Source of the DNA: a virus
Direction: 5' to 3' (one strand)
IMG/VR virus record: IMGVR_UViG_3300026484_000318
Span: 1-26,659 of that record
Length of the DNA: 26,659 nt
In this document: piece after piece, positions 6,337 through 14,149 of the stretch
Layout: each line of letters opens with the position of its first letter
Numbering within the stretch: the first letter of the stretch is position 1
Notes under the pieces: generated by a model
Told to the model about the DNA's origin: nothing
The model's database searches: none
Seen by the model: only the letters and a program-made list of their open reading frames with translations
Position numbers and translations under genes: made by a program

Positions 6337-7272
6337 TTAATTTTCTATCTCAAAAGAAGTAAGCCAACCAGCAGTTCTACTATAAGTATGACTACAACTA
6401 ACTACACTATAAACGCCATCATCTTCCCCATCATAAGTATTAAACAAGTCAACTTTAGTCCCAGCATAAACACTTTTTCCTTTTAAAGAAAGAGATCCAC
6501 TAACTGTTCCCTTGTTTATGCTTTTTAACTTAGCTTTTGCTTTTACTAAAGCGTCCTCAGCATCTATAAAAGTGCTTTTCATTTTAAATACTGGCGAACC
6601 ATCTCCAGCGATAACTTTTTTAGTTTTTGAACTATCTACATCATGCCACGATGCTTCACATGATTTGTAAAATGTTTTTGATGAATGCTTGAGAGAAGAA
6701 GAGCTGCATAAACTCACATCTATTTTCACGACAGGAAGAGATTTATCATCTTTATTCACAAAATACAGAAAATCATTTTTTATGGAAAAAGTACAGTTGT
6801 AAGTTTTAGAGAGTCTATCAAGAAAGTTAATATCGCTCTCGTTTGTTTGATTAAGAGATTTTATATCTATATCATCAGCTTCAAACTTCAACTTATGTCC
6901 TAGTCTATCAGCAACGATTTTCAATATCGAGGAGAGAGAACTATTCTGATAATGTTGTGACTGTTTATCTTTCTGTTTATCGCTAAACTCTATCCCAGTA
7001 GCACTAAAAGAGAGTGCCTTTGAGTTCGTTCTAGTAACAGTTTGAACATGAAAAAGACCACACTCGAGGGACTCTATTTTTTTATCATTTTTAAACGTTT
7101 CAAAAGTAAGCTCAATCTTAGAATTTGGGGCAGGTTTTGGAAAGTTTGGCATAACTTTAACAGAAACTTTGTCCGACTTTACTCCCGCACTATCACTAAA
7201 GCTAAGTGATAAAACATTTTCAATATATACATTTATCCCATCTATAGAGAGTTTTATAGTATCTCTTACCAT
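6337..7272 (-). CDS. D: Tail protein D (P2 gpD-like baseplate hub)
   Basis: A 311-aa protein resembling phage late control gene D. In contractile tails gpD forms the baseplate hub (like T4 gp27) that carries the spike V. The N-terminus sets out a beta barrel (IKLSIDGINVYIENVLSLSFSD). The middle contains LSSILKIVADRLGHKLKF and then SDINFLDRLSKTYNCTFSIK (about residues 155-174), the classic gpD signature. The C-terminus gives beta strands ending VVSCSHTYSRTAGWLTSFE, typical of the family. It follows X by overlap, matching the P2-like order U-X-D. Confidence 0.88.
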   Translation of the reverse strand: MVRDTIKLSIDGINVYIENVLSLSFSDSAGVKSDKVSVKVMPNFPKPAPNSKIELTFETFKNDKKIESLECGLFHVQTVTRTNSKALSFSATGIEFSDKQKDKQSQHYQNSSLSSILKIVADRLGHKLKFEADDIDIKSLNQTNESDINFLDRLSKTYNCTFSIKNDFLYFVNKDDKSLPVVKIDVSLCSSSSLKHSSKTFYKSCEASWHDVDSSKTKKVIAGDGSPVFKMKSTFIDAEDALVKAKAKLKSINKGTVSGSLSLKGKSVYAGTKVDLFNTYDGEDDGVYSVVSCSHTYSRTAGWLTSFEIEN

Positions 7273-7484
7273 AAAGCAACTCGCTCTTTATCTTCCACGA
7301 TTTCACTACTCTCTACAACAAACTCAGGAAGATCAAGCTCTAAGCCACTCTCTAAATTCAAAGACTTAAAGAAGAGAACTTTATTAGCACTTATCACATC
7401 GTTTAAATGTTTCAACTCTCCATAGTGTTTCAATACTATCAAATCTATTCTATCCCCATCTACACACTTATACAAGCTCATCAT
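7266..7484 (-). CDS. X: Tail protein X (LysM-like)
   Basis: A 72-aa protein of the phage tail X family, which has a LysM-like fold and helps attach the baseplate hub or tube. It shows DGDRIDLIVLKHYGELKHLNDVISAN and the final LELDLPEF stretch, as in P2 X. The annotated ATG is followed by a second ATG; AAAGAGG lies about 4 bases upstream. It overlaps U by 17 bp and D by 7 bp, so the three are translated in coupled order. Confidence 0.85.
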   Translation of the reverse strand: MMSLYKCVDGDRIDLIVLKHYGELKHLNDVISANKVLFFKSLNLESGLELDLPEFVVESSEIVEDKERVALW

Positions 7485-7872
7485 AAACCTCTTTTAAGGA
7501 TAAACTATAATCCTGAACTGTGTAGTCACCATTATCTAAAAAATGACTCTGATTGATATTTAAAGATGTTATAACGACACTAAAACTCTCTCTTAAAGTA
7601 GTAAGTTCAAGAGGCTCTCTAGCTTCTGCATAATCTTCTAAGCTCTTCAAAGCATTAAGAGGCTGAAGAACAAGAAATCCATTTAAAGAGATAGTTTTTG
7701 AAAATCCTCCACTATCGCTAAGTCTCTCTTGCCCTTTTATAGGCTTGAAACTTCCAAAAGTGACACTTAAAGATTTAGATATTTTTTTGTACTCATTTTT
7801 ATTCATATAAAATTTAAAATCGCCTATCTTCCCCATATCCATTCCGTTTACAAGTGTAGAAAGTGTACTCAT
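7468..7872 (-). CDS. U: Tail protein U (P2 gpU-like)
   Basis: A 134-aa protein of the gpU family, needed to terminate the tail tube or join it in P2-like tails. It begins GDFKFYMNKNEYKKISKSLSVTFGSF and continues GQERLSDSGGFSKTISLNGFLV, the typical N-terminal pattern. It ends with YTVQDYSLSLKEVYDELV. It follows the nuclease gene by a one-base overlap (position 7872). In P2, U directly follows the tape measure T; here a secreted nuclease has been inserted between them. Confidence 0.85.
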   Translation of the reverse strand: MSTLSTLVNGMDMGKIGDFKFYMNKNEYKKISKSLSVTFGSFKPIKGQERLSDSGGFSKTISLNGFLVLQPLNALKSLEDYAEAREPLELTTLRESFSVVITSLNINQSHFLDNGDYTVQDYSLSLKEVYDELV

Positions 7873-8375
7873 TAGTAACTCTTATATATTCCACGATGAT
7901 TGACATTTGCATCACGGCTTAACTCAAGCAGATATGCCTTACGCTCTCTACTTATTTGATTGCTAGGATAGTAAACAGCCAAGCCTTGACGTATTAAAGA
8001 GAAGTTTAAAACATCTATCCACACAAGTTGGCGTTTGTATTTATCTAAGCCATAGTAGTGATATTTAATCATCTTTCCTAAGTATCTATCTTTAACATAT
8101 CGTTGCGCTTCCCATCCTAAAGCTATAACTTTCTCAATGGTGTTTTTCTTATTCATAGGATGCACACTTTTAAGTGTTTCTAACTGTCCAAAAACTCTAT
8201 GATTAAACTTATTTTCAAAAGTATCAAGAGCAATCAAACGAACTTTAAAAGGTTTTGAACTACCTTTCTGAAGCATAAGAGTATCCCCATCAATCACATA
8301 CTTAACTTTTGCTTCTTGCCAATCATTCGCAAATAGTGAAGCCACTACTAACATCATTAAAATTACTTTTTTCAT
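7872..8375 (-). CDS. Secreted thermonuclease-like protein (SNase family)
   Basis: A 167-aa staphylococcal-nuclease-fold protein with a clear Sec signal peptide (residues 1-16, cut after LFA). Core motifs are VIDGDTLML (27-35, Asp31), VRLIALDTFE with Arg46, Asp51 and Glu54, and LDKYKRQLVWI with Arg115. These match the catalytic Arg35, Asp40, Glu43 and Arg87 of the family. LIRQGLAVYYP near 130-140 is the usual C-terminal strand. All catalytic positions are present, so it should be an active calcium-dependent DNA/RNA nuclease of the periplasm or outside. It sits between T and U, an uncommon place. It may be cargo, a moron gene, or a helper degrading released DNA. Confidence 0.87.
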   Translation of the reverse strand: MKKVILMMLVVASLFANDWQEAKVKYVIDGDTLMLQKGSSKPFKVRLIALDTFENKFNHRVFGQLETLKSVHPMNKKNTIEKVIALGWEAQRYVKDRYLGKMIKYHYYGLDKYKRQLVWIDVLNFSLIRQGLAVYYPSNQISRERKAYLLELSRDANVNHRGIYKSY

Positions 8376-8389
8376 TATTTTCCTTTGTA

Positions 8390-10774
8390 TTAAGATACGT
8401 CTTTATATTGTAAATCTTGCTCATCATGAGCCATTCTTCTGTTTACTCTTCCAAGCTTTTCATATAAGTCATCTTCATCAATCTTTCCATCATGAGCATG
8501 AATGGTTACATGATTTGTGACTGTCTGAGTTACTCCTTGAGTGTTGTTTGTGTGTGTATTGTTTTGCATAAATGACTTTGTTTCAGTTATCGCACTATTT
8601 GTAACAGCACTTACACTTTCTATCGGAATTATCGGAATTTTTTTCTCTTGTAAAGAAGAAGATTTAAAGTTTATATTATTTACTGGAGTTCCAACTTTTG
8701 GAATTTCACTTTTTATTTTTGTATCTTTTTTATCATCTCCAAACCCAAAAAAGTTCTTTGTGCTTGACCATGCCGATGATGCTCCATCAGAGATTGAACT
8801 TCCAGTTGACATGGCAAGATTTGCTACTTTCGTGTAACCCTCTATAACCATCGAAACCATGTCTAGTACAGAACTCATAACAGAAAGTAGAATTTTAATA
8901 GGAACAAGTGCAATGCTAAAAGCAGAGCCTATAACACCACCAACACTTTTAAAATTTATTCCTAACCCTCCTAACACACTCCCAAAAGCACTAAATACGG
9001 GGGAGAGTGCAGTAAAAAAACGAAATAAGCTATTTCCAACTTCTGACATTAAGAGCTTCACTTGTAGCATAGGAACAGAGAGCGATTCGCTTATTCCACT
9101 AAAAAGAGAATTTACTCCAGTTCGTACAGATTCAAAATTATTGTAAAGATAAATAGCACCTGCTGACATAGCAGCAAGCCCTAAAACTATAGCCGTTACG
9201 GGGGAGAAAAGAAGTGCTAATCCTGCACCGACTCCACTAGCTACAAGTCCAAATCCAGCAAGTGCTAAAGAGCCAACTACAAACGCTGCACCGAGTCCAA
9301 AGACCCATTTTGAGGCATTTGGAAATTTTTCTGTAAATGATTGAATATGAGTTGTAGCACTTGTGAATCCTTGAATCATGTATTTGATAGATGGAAGTAG
9401 TCCAGTTGTAGCACTAATGCTTAAACCCTCTACAGCAGAGCTTAACAGTTTCATTTGTCCGAGAGTTGTTGCTAGTTGAATATCTGCTATCTTTTTAGCA
9501 GCACCTTTGTAGTCGTTAACTACACTCAAGTATTTATCTAAAGCACCGCTCCCACTCTTTTCGATAAGAGCATTTATACCAGCCGCTGGTTCTGTACCAA
9601 AAACTTTTTTAATAAATCCTAATCTATCCCCACTACCCATATTTTCCGTAGCATTTGCTACATCTTTTAAAAGAAGAGGCATATTTTTAATGTTTCCTTG
9701 CGCATCTAAAGCAGATATTCCAAGTTCACTTAATGCTTTTCGTGCTTTGCCTGTGGGACTTGAAAGTCTAAGTACCATACTTTTTAGAGTTGTTCCAGCC
9801 ATGCTTCCTGAAATACCTATATTTCCCAATAGCCCAGCCATTGAAGCCGTTTCTTGCAGACTCATCCCAGCAGTTTTAGCTATTGGAGCGATATATTTCA
9901 TAGTATCTCCAAGTGAAGACATGTCAATATTTGAAGACGTGATTGTTTTTGCTAATATATCTGATACTGTATTCATCTGAGAAGCCTCAAGACCAAAACT
10001 TTTTAATATATTTCCCGAAATATCTGAAGCAGTTCCCAAGTCAGTAGCTCCAGCAGTAGCTAAGCTCAAAAGACCAGGCATCGCTTTTATAGTCTCATTT
10101 GAAGTAAATCCTTTCATAGAAAGTGACTGCATCCCATCTACTACCTGACCTGAAGACCACTCTGTAGATGATCCTAGCTTAAGTGCCGTATCATTTAAAG
10201 ACTTAAACTCTTGTTTTGTAGCATTACTTAAAGCTTTCACACGAGCCATCTTACTTTCAAACTCTATACTTGATTTAAATGGAAGTGCCAAAACAGTTGC
10301 TACAGCGGCAGCTCCAACAAAAGAACCAGTAGAACTACTACTACTGTTATTAGAGTGTACTGTTGAACTTCCACTACTCCCATCTCTCGTTCTACTTCGT
10401 ACAGCTCTTGAACCTCTTTCGAGATTTATAGCATTTTGTCTTGAAAAAAATGCAGTTTGCGAAGCATCTTGACACATAGCACTAAAATCTTTACGAGCTT
10501 CTCTTAAGCTTCCTCTTGAATCTTCAACATTTAATCTAATAGGATTAGAGCTTATATGAGCCATTTGAGAACGCATCTGTCCCAAGTGATTTTCAAGGCT
10601 TTTCATATTTTTCTTTAAAAGTGGGAAATTTGTTGCTTTTAATAAGTTAAATTTTACTAAAGTTCGAGCAGGGCTAACAAGCTTATTTACGGATGCCTGC
10701 AAGAAGTCTGCCCCGTTTATGGCACTATTCATAACTAAGTTAATAGAAAGACTTGTATCTTTAGCCGTTGCCAT
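8390..10774 (-). CDS. T: Tail tape measure protein (TP901 core)
   Basis: A 794-aa protein that sets tail length and fills the tube lumen. Residues about 165-390 carry the TP901-family core: FKSSIEFESKMARVKALS near the start, then GATDLGTASDISGNILKSFG, SLQETASMAGLLGNIGISGS and GSMAGTTLKSMVLRLSSP. A hydrophobic, glycine/alanine-rich region (about 485-545) has several membrane-like segments, as expected for a protein delivered into a membrane. A serine-rich low-complexity stretch lies near 128-148. P2 T is 815 aa for a tail of roughly 135 nm, so this is a full-length tape measure and no shortening is evident. It lies downstream of the HU-like gene and its terminator. Confidence 0.9.
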   Translation of the reverse strand: MATAKDTSLSINLVMNSAINGADFLQASVNKLVSPARTLVKFNLLKATNFPLLKKNMKSLENHLGQMRSQMAHISSNPIRLNVEDSRGSLREARKDFSAMCQDASQTAFFSRQNAINLERGSRAVRSRTRDGSSGSSTVHSNNSSSSSTGSFVGAAAVATVLALPFKSSIEFESKMARVKALSNATKQEFKSLNDTALKLGSSTEWSSGQVVDGMQSLSMKGFTSNETIKAMPGLLSLATAGATDLGTASDISGNILKSFGLEASQMNTVSDILAKTITSSNIDMSSLGDTMKYIAPIAKTAGMSLQETASMAGLLGNIGISGSMAGTTLKSMVLRLSSPTGKARKALSELGISALDAQGNIKNMPLLLKDVANATENMGSGDRLGFIKKVFGTEPAAGINALIEKSGSGALDKYLSVVNDYKGAAKKIADIQLATTLGQMKLLSSAVEGLSISATTGLLPSIKYMIQGFTSATTHIQSFTEKFPNASKWVFGLGAAFVVGSLALAGFGLVASGVGAGLALLFSPVTAIVLGLAAMSAGAIYLYNNFESVRTGVNSLFSGISESLSVPMLQVKLLMSEVGNSLFRFFTALSPVFSAFGSVLGGLGINFKSVGGVIGSAFSIALVPIKILLSVMSSVLDMVSMVIEGYTKVANLAMSTGSSISDGASSAWSSTKNFFGFGDDKKDTKIKSEIPKVGTPVNNINFKSSSLQEKKIPIIPIESVSAVTNSAITETKSFMQNNTHTNNTQGVTQTVTNHVTIHAHDGKIDEDDLYEKLGRVNRRMAHDEQDLQYKDVS

Positions 10775-10863
10775 TTTTACACCTTTTTTATATTTATTTA
10801 TCTGTTTTTAAAATCCAAAGTCCATGGAACAAATCACACGTTTTAAATTTTAAAAATAGATAG

Positions 10864-10887
10864 AGCAAGAGAAAATGACCTCTTGCT
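10864..10887 (-). terminator. Hairpin terminator after the HU-like gene
   Basis: AGCAAGAG (10864-10871) and CTCTTGCT (10880-10887) form a perfect 8-bp stem with an 8-base loop. On the minus strand it is followed by a U-rich stretch containing five consecutive Us. It lies 15 bases after the HU-like stop and before the tape measure, inside the tail operon. It may attenuate transcription so that HU-like and upstream tube and sheath genes are expressed more than T. Confidence 0.6.
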
Positions 10888-10901
10888 GTTTTGTGGGAAG
10901 A

Positions 10902-11216
10902 CTACGCTTCTGTAGTATTGATCGCAGCTTTAAGTTTATCACTCTCTACAAATTTAACATGAAGACCAGCATCAGAAGTTCCAGATGTACCATCAGGAAG
11001 AACATAGCTTCTCTCTTCATGAGAACGAACTTCAAGAGTTCCAAGACCACTTACTTTGATACCTTTACCACCAGCTAATGCATTGAAAAGTAAATCATTT
11101 TGTTTATCCATGATTTTATCTACTAAAGTTTTAGTAACTTTAACACCATCAGCTTCAAGACCTGCATGAACTGCTTCTCTTTGTTCTTTTTCATTTAATG
11201 TATGTAATTTATCCAT
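10902..11216 (-). CDS. HU/IHF-like DNA-binding protein in the tail operon
   Basis: A 104-aa protein whose residues about 25-100 align by eye with HU/IHF: helices through DKIMDKQNDLLFNALAGGK, then GIKVSGLGTLEVRSHEERS (in HU typically GFGTFEVRERAAR), a variable arm, and HVKFVESDKLKAAIN in place of the final FKxGxxLK block. The DNA-intercalating Asn-Pro at the arm tip appears as Leu-Pro, and the arm carries a different TSGTSD segment. A 20-residue N-terminal extension precedes it. It lies where P2 goes directly from E' to T. RBS GAGGAG, 8 bases before the ATG, is one of the best in the operon. It may bend element DNA, or be a repurposed structural protein. Confidence 0.68.
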   Translation of the reverse strand: MDKLHTLNEKEQREAVHAGLEADGVKVTKTLVDKIMDKQNDLLFNALAGGKGIKVSGLGTLEVRSHEERSYVLPDGTSGTSDAGLHVKFVESDKLKAAINTTEA

Positions 11217-11285
11217 TGTTTGACTCCTCAGTCATAAAATATTTTTTACGGCTTTGCCAACCCACTCACTTTTCAGAGAAGGAAG

Positions 11286-11740
11286 TTATTTGCGATTTAA
11301 TTGCATCATCTCTATCTTTTGTTTGTGTTTTTTAAGTGCAACATCAAAATAATCGAACCACTCACGAACTGAGAGTAGTTTCTGCTCATTTACCGATAGA
11401 AAGAAAAACTCTGAAACTAGACTATAAGCTTCTAGTCGATTAGTACGATTTCCGCCGAGTCGTACAAAAAACCTTGTTGCACAGCATTTACAAGCTGAGC
11501 ATCTGCACGAGATAGTGAAGCAGCTTCTTTTTCAGTTATTCCACAAGATATTGAAATTTCATCATAAACTGTCGCTTGACCTTTTTTCAAAAGTTGCTCA
11601 TCATCAATGCCGTTGAGTTCATTAACTGTTAAAACAGTGATCTCTCTCTCTTCTTTACGAATAGTTGCTTTTTTCTTATCGCCAAATGGATACAAACGGC
11701 TAAGTGCTACTTGTTTGCTTTCATAAATATTTTTACTCAT
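11286..11740 (-). CDS. E': Tail assembly chaperone, -1 frameshift product (E+E')
   Basis: A -1 slip at the TTTTTTG heptamer (11465-11471 on the minus strand) joins the first 92 codons of E to a second open frame of 59 residues. That frame begins VRLGGNRTNRLEAYSL and contains EFFFLSVNEQKLLSVREWF and DYFDVALKKHKQK before TAA at 11286-11288. The product is 151 aa. The same heptamer and the same gene layout (FII, E/E', T) are known in P2, where the long product is a tail chaperone made at low frequency and needed for tail assembly. The second frame has no start codon or ribosome-binding site of its own, which supports frameshifting. Confidence 0.8.
11432..11740 (-). CDS. E: Tail assembly protein E
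   Basis: A 102-aa protein of the P2 gpE / phage tail assembly chaperone type, read in frame zero. It lies between the tube gene FII and the tape measure T, the conserved place for this chaperone. It features KKATIRKEEREITVLTVNELNGID and ends in GFLYDSAEIVLID. The sequence includes the slippery heptamer 11 codons before the stop. The short form is made in excess and binds the tape measure with the long form during tube assembly. The family match is by position, length and frameshift more than by motif. Confidence 0.78.
   Translation of the reverse strand: MSKNIYESKQVALSRLYPFGDKKKATIRKEEREITVLTVNELNGIDDEQLLKKGQATVYDEISISCGITEKEAASLSRADAQLVNAVQQGFLYDSAEIVLID
11465..11471 (-). promoter_or_regulatory. 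Slippery heptamer T TTT TTG for -1 frameshift
   Basis: In the E frame the codons are GGT TTT TTG, so the heptamer T TTT TTG is in the right register for tandem slippage. The -1 frame is open from there to 11286, while frame zero stops at 11432. This matches the known site of P2 E/E'. Confidence 0.8.
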
Positions 11741-11755
11741 TAAAATCTACCTTTT

Positions 11756-12232
11756 TTATATGTTGTTTGAAAAATCAGGAGCCATCGGAATGCCTCCCAA
11801 AAATAAGCTATATGGGCTACGTGTATAAACAATAGATGGAAGTGCATTCACTAACTCAGTATACATATCTACACGAAGCTCAAAAGTTCTTTTAGCAGCA
11901 TCGCCCTCTTTCATCTCAGCAGATATTTTAGTAACTTCACCCTGCACAGTAACAAGAAGAGGAGTATCTTCCCCATCTTGACGAAGATTACCTTTCAAGA
12001 TAAAAGGTGCGCCACTTGCGATATGTGTTATATACATAGGATGTAAGTCTAAAACTTCAAGAGTCATAGTTGGCTGTTTAACTAAGCCTGTACTTTGTTC
12101 ATTTACAGTCTCAAACTCAAACTCAGGGGGCTTAGTCCCATCGCCTGTATATCCAAATGTGTTTTTCCCAGCTATCATAATTGAAAGCCCTGTAAGCAAC
12201 TGGGAATCATTTCCTAAACCATTTTTTGTCAT
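11756..12232 (-). CDS. FII: Major tail tube protein (FII)
   Basis: A 158-aa protein of the P2 FII tube family. Hexameric rings of this protein stack to form the inner tube driven through the target envelope when the sheath contracts. Typical features are FEFETVNEQSTGLVKQPTMTLEVLDL near the first third and ILKGNLRQDGEDTPLLVTVQGEVTKI in the middle, then FELRVDMYTEL. It follows the sheath gene by 3 bases and precedes E, as in P2. The ATG at 12232 is the only sensible start. Confidence 0.88.
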   Translation of the reverse strand: MTKNGLGNDSQLLTGLSIMIAGKNTFGYTGDGTKPPEFEFETVNEQSTGLVKQPTMTLEVLDLHPMYITHIASGAPFILKGNLRQDGEDTPLLVTVQGEVTKISAEMKEGDAAKRTFELRVDMYTELVNALPSIVYTRSPYSLFLGGIPMAPDFSNNI

Positions 12233-12235
12233 CTT

Positions 12236-13423
12236 TTACACCTCCACAGTATAGTAATCATTCGTAGCATAAGGCTGAATAACAATCGCTCTTACACCAA
12301 CATTATTTCCTGCATCGTAATCCATATAAACAACACCGGCCGCGATTTCTTCAGCAGAGTTTTTATCACTCCACCAAACTTTCGCACCAAGTGCCGAACC
12401 ACTTTTTACTGCTTTTAAAAGAAAAGCATCAGCATCAGCTTTCGCTAAAATAAGAACTTCTGCAAAAGGGCGGTGTTTATGTTTTTTAAGAGATTTTTGT
12501 AAATTTTCATTTATCAAATCAAAAAATCGAACTGTCTCAAGCTTGTTGAAACGAACATCATCACTCGGGGACTCAAAGTTATAAAGTCTATTCCCATCAT
12601 CATTTAATAGCAATGCGCCACCAGCATTTACAATAGTGTTCACTTCGCAAGTATCTTCACCCTCCTCATATGTAAGAGGAACAGCTGAACCCTCTACATC
12701 GTAGATAAGTCTATTCGCATGGTCGAAACATTGACCGAACTCGCCAAGGAGTGCATCCCATCTAGCGATATGACCAGCTACGATTGCAGAGTTTGGTTTT
12801 AGAATAGTTTTCTTTTCATACAGAGAGTAAACTTTTCTATAAAAAGGAAATGCTAAGTATCTTGTAGAACCAAGAAGAGGGAGTGTTGTAAGAGACGTAT
12901 TTACACTTGTTTCATTTAAGTCAATTATTGCTATTGTCTTAGTTCCAACTACTAAAGAGTCAAGAGCATTACGAACAGTAATATTATGAGAGAAGTATGA
13001 AGCTATAGATATTCTAACTTTTTCAGTAAAAACAGTACGAGCTTTTTTCAAGTTTTCAATAGCAACTAAAATAGCACTTTTAAAATCTTTATCATCATAA
13101 AACGATTGAGGAGCTTTTTTATCATAATCTGATTTATACTCTACTAGAGAGATAACAACTGGGGACTTCACATTTTGAGCATTTATGTCATATAAATCTT
13201 CTCTTATTGTCCCCGCTTGATTTTCAAACACTTCAAGTGCAGCCTCTGCACTTGAAAAACGAAGAAGTTTAGCTTGAGAGTCATCGTTGTAAAGTGCTAA
13301 AACTTCATCACTAAGTCCATTTAAAGAAGCAGAGCCAACAACACCGATGATCGTTTTAGATGTGATAATCGTTGCAGTAGCACTAGCATTTTTAGTTGGT
13401 AAAATTTTAATTCCGTTTGGCAT
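12236..13423 (-). CDS. FI: Contractile tail sheath protein (FI)
   Basis: A 395-aa sheath protein, the same length as P2 FI (about 396 aa). Contraction of this outer cylinder drives the tube into the target. The N-terminus starts GIKILPTKNASATATIITSKTI, followed by GVVGSASL; the central region has VAGHIARWDALLGEFGQCFDHANR (about residues 213-236, kept here as the sheath signature). The C-terminal domain has the NKLETVRFFDLINENLQKSL stretch and ends AIVIQPYATNDYYTVEV, as in FI-type sheaths. It is intact, with no stop or frameshift, so the tail should be contractile. Confidence 0.92.
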   Translation of the reverse strand: MPNGIKILPTKNASATATIITSKTIIGVVGSASLNGLSDEVLALYNDDSQAKLLRFSSAEAALEVFENQAGTIREDLYDINAQNVKSPVVISLVEYKSDYDKKAPQSFYDDKDFKSAILVAIENLKKARTVFTEKVRISIASYFSHNITVRNALDSLVVGTKTIAIIDLNETSVNTSLTTLPLLGSTRYLAFPFYRKVYSLYEKKTILKPNSAIVAGHIARWDALLGEFGQCFDHANRLIYDVEGSAVPLTYEEGEDTCEVNTIVNAGGALLLNDDGNRLYNFESPSDDVRFNKLETVRFFDLINENLQKSLKKHKHRPFAEVLILAKADADAFLLKAVKSGSALGAKVWWSDKNSAEEIAAGVVYMDYDAGNNVGVRAIVIQPYATNDYYTVEV

Positions 13424-13434
13424 ATTTAGCCTCC

Positions 13435-14133
13435 TTATTCAAACAATGCTTTAACATCATCATCAGTTGCATCTGCACCTAAATCTTTTGCTTTTTCAAG
13501 AACATCTGATACTTTGTCAAACTCTTTCGCTTCAATAAGTTTTCCAACTTGAATACGAAATGCTTCAATTTTTGCATTAAAACTAGAAAGTGCGAGTTTA
13601 TACGCTTCGCCTTTTGCAATAACAACATCAGCAAAATCTGAAATACTCATACCTTGTAACTCAGCCTCAAGAGATAAAATAGACTCACTACTACCATCTT
13701 TTTTATAAGATAATGAAGCTTGATATTTTTCTTCATATCGTGCTAACTGCTCAACTGATACATAAGAATCGTTTATATAGCTTTTTGCTTCAACTGATTT
13801 TTTATCACAAAGTGAAACAAGATTTCTAACAGCCTCAGATTTCTTCTCATCATCGCTTAGCTCTTTTTCAACTATCTCGCCATCTACAAATAGCTTTCCA
13901 AGTACAGAATAGTCTATAGCTTCAAGAGGAGAGAGAACACAGTTCTCTTCATCTGTTTTACTATCAAGTATAGAAACTATCTCTTTTTCATCTGTTAGAA
14001 TAAAATAGATTGCATCTGTATCTTCTACATCAAACTCAATATCTTCTACCTCTGTAACTTCAACAGCTTTTCCATCAAGCTCTGTATCTTCAACCATTGT
14101 ATCTTCTAAAATTTCATCATTTAAAGTTTCCAT
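13435..14133 (-). CDS. Acidic protein between fibre and sheath, possible fibre chaperone
   Basis: A 232-aa, very acidic and mostly helical protein with no recognised family. The N-terminal 35 residues are a run of Asp/Glu/Val (LNDEILEDTMVEDTELDGKA), then a small beta-like segment (AIYFILTDEKEIVSIL), then helices to the end. It takes the place of the P2 fibre-assembly protein G, immediately after the fibre genes and before the sheath. A chaperone for fibre trimerisation is therefore plausible, but this rests only on position and composition. It has 11 bases to the sheath gene and no promoter in between. Confidence 0.62.
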   Translation of the reverse strand: METLNDEILEDTMVEDTELDGKAVEVTEVEDIEFDVEDTDAIYFILTDEKEIVSILDSKTDEENCVLSPLEAIDYSVLGKLFVDGEIVEKELSDDEKKSEAVRNLVSLCDKKSVEAKSYINDSYVSVEQLARYEEKYQASLSYKKDGSSESILSLEAELQGMSISDFADVVIAKGEAYKLALSSFNAKIEAFRIQVGKLIEAKEFDKVSDVLEKAKDLGADATDDDVKALFE

Positions 14134-14149
14134 ATTTTTCCCTTATTTT

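Noticed and set aside
8541-9980. Plus-strand open frames of 95-98 codons inside the tape measure gene
   Set aside because: They are antisense to a well-supported gene, lack ribosome-binding sites, and reflect the low stop frequency opposite its codon pattern.
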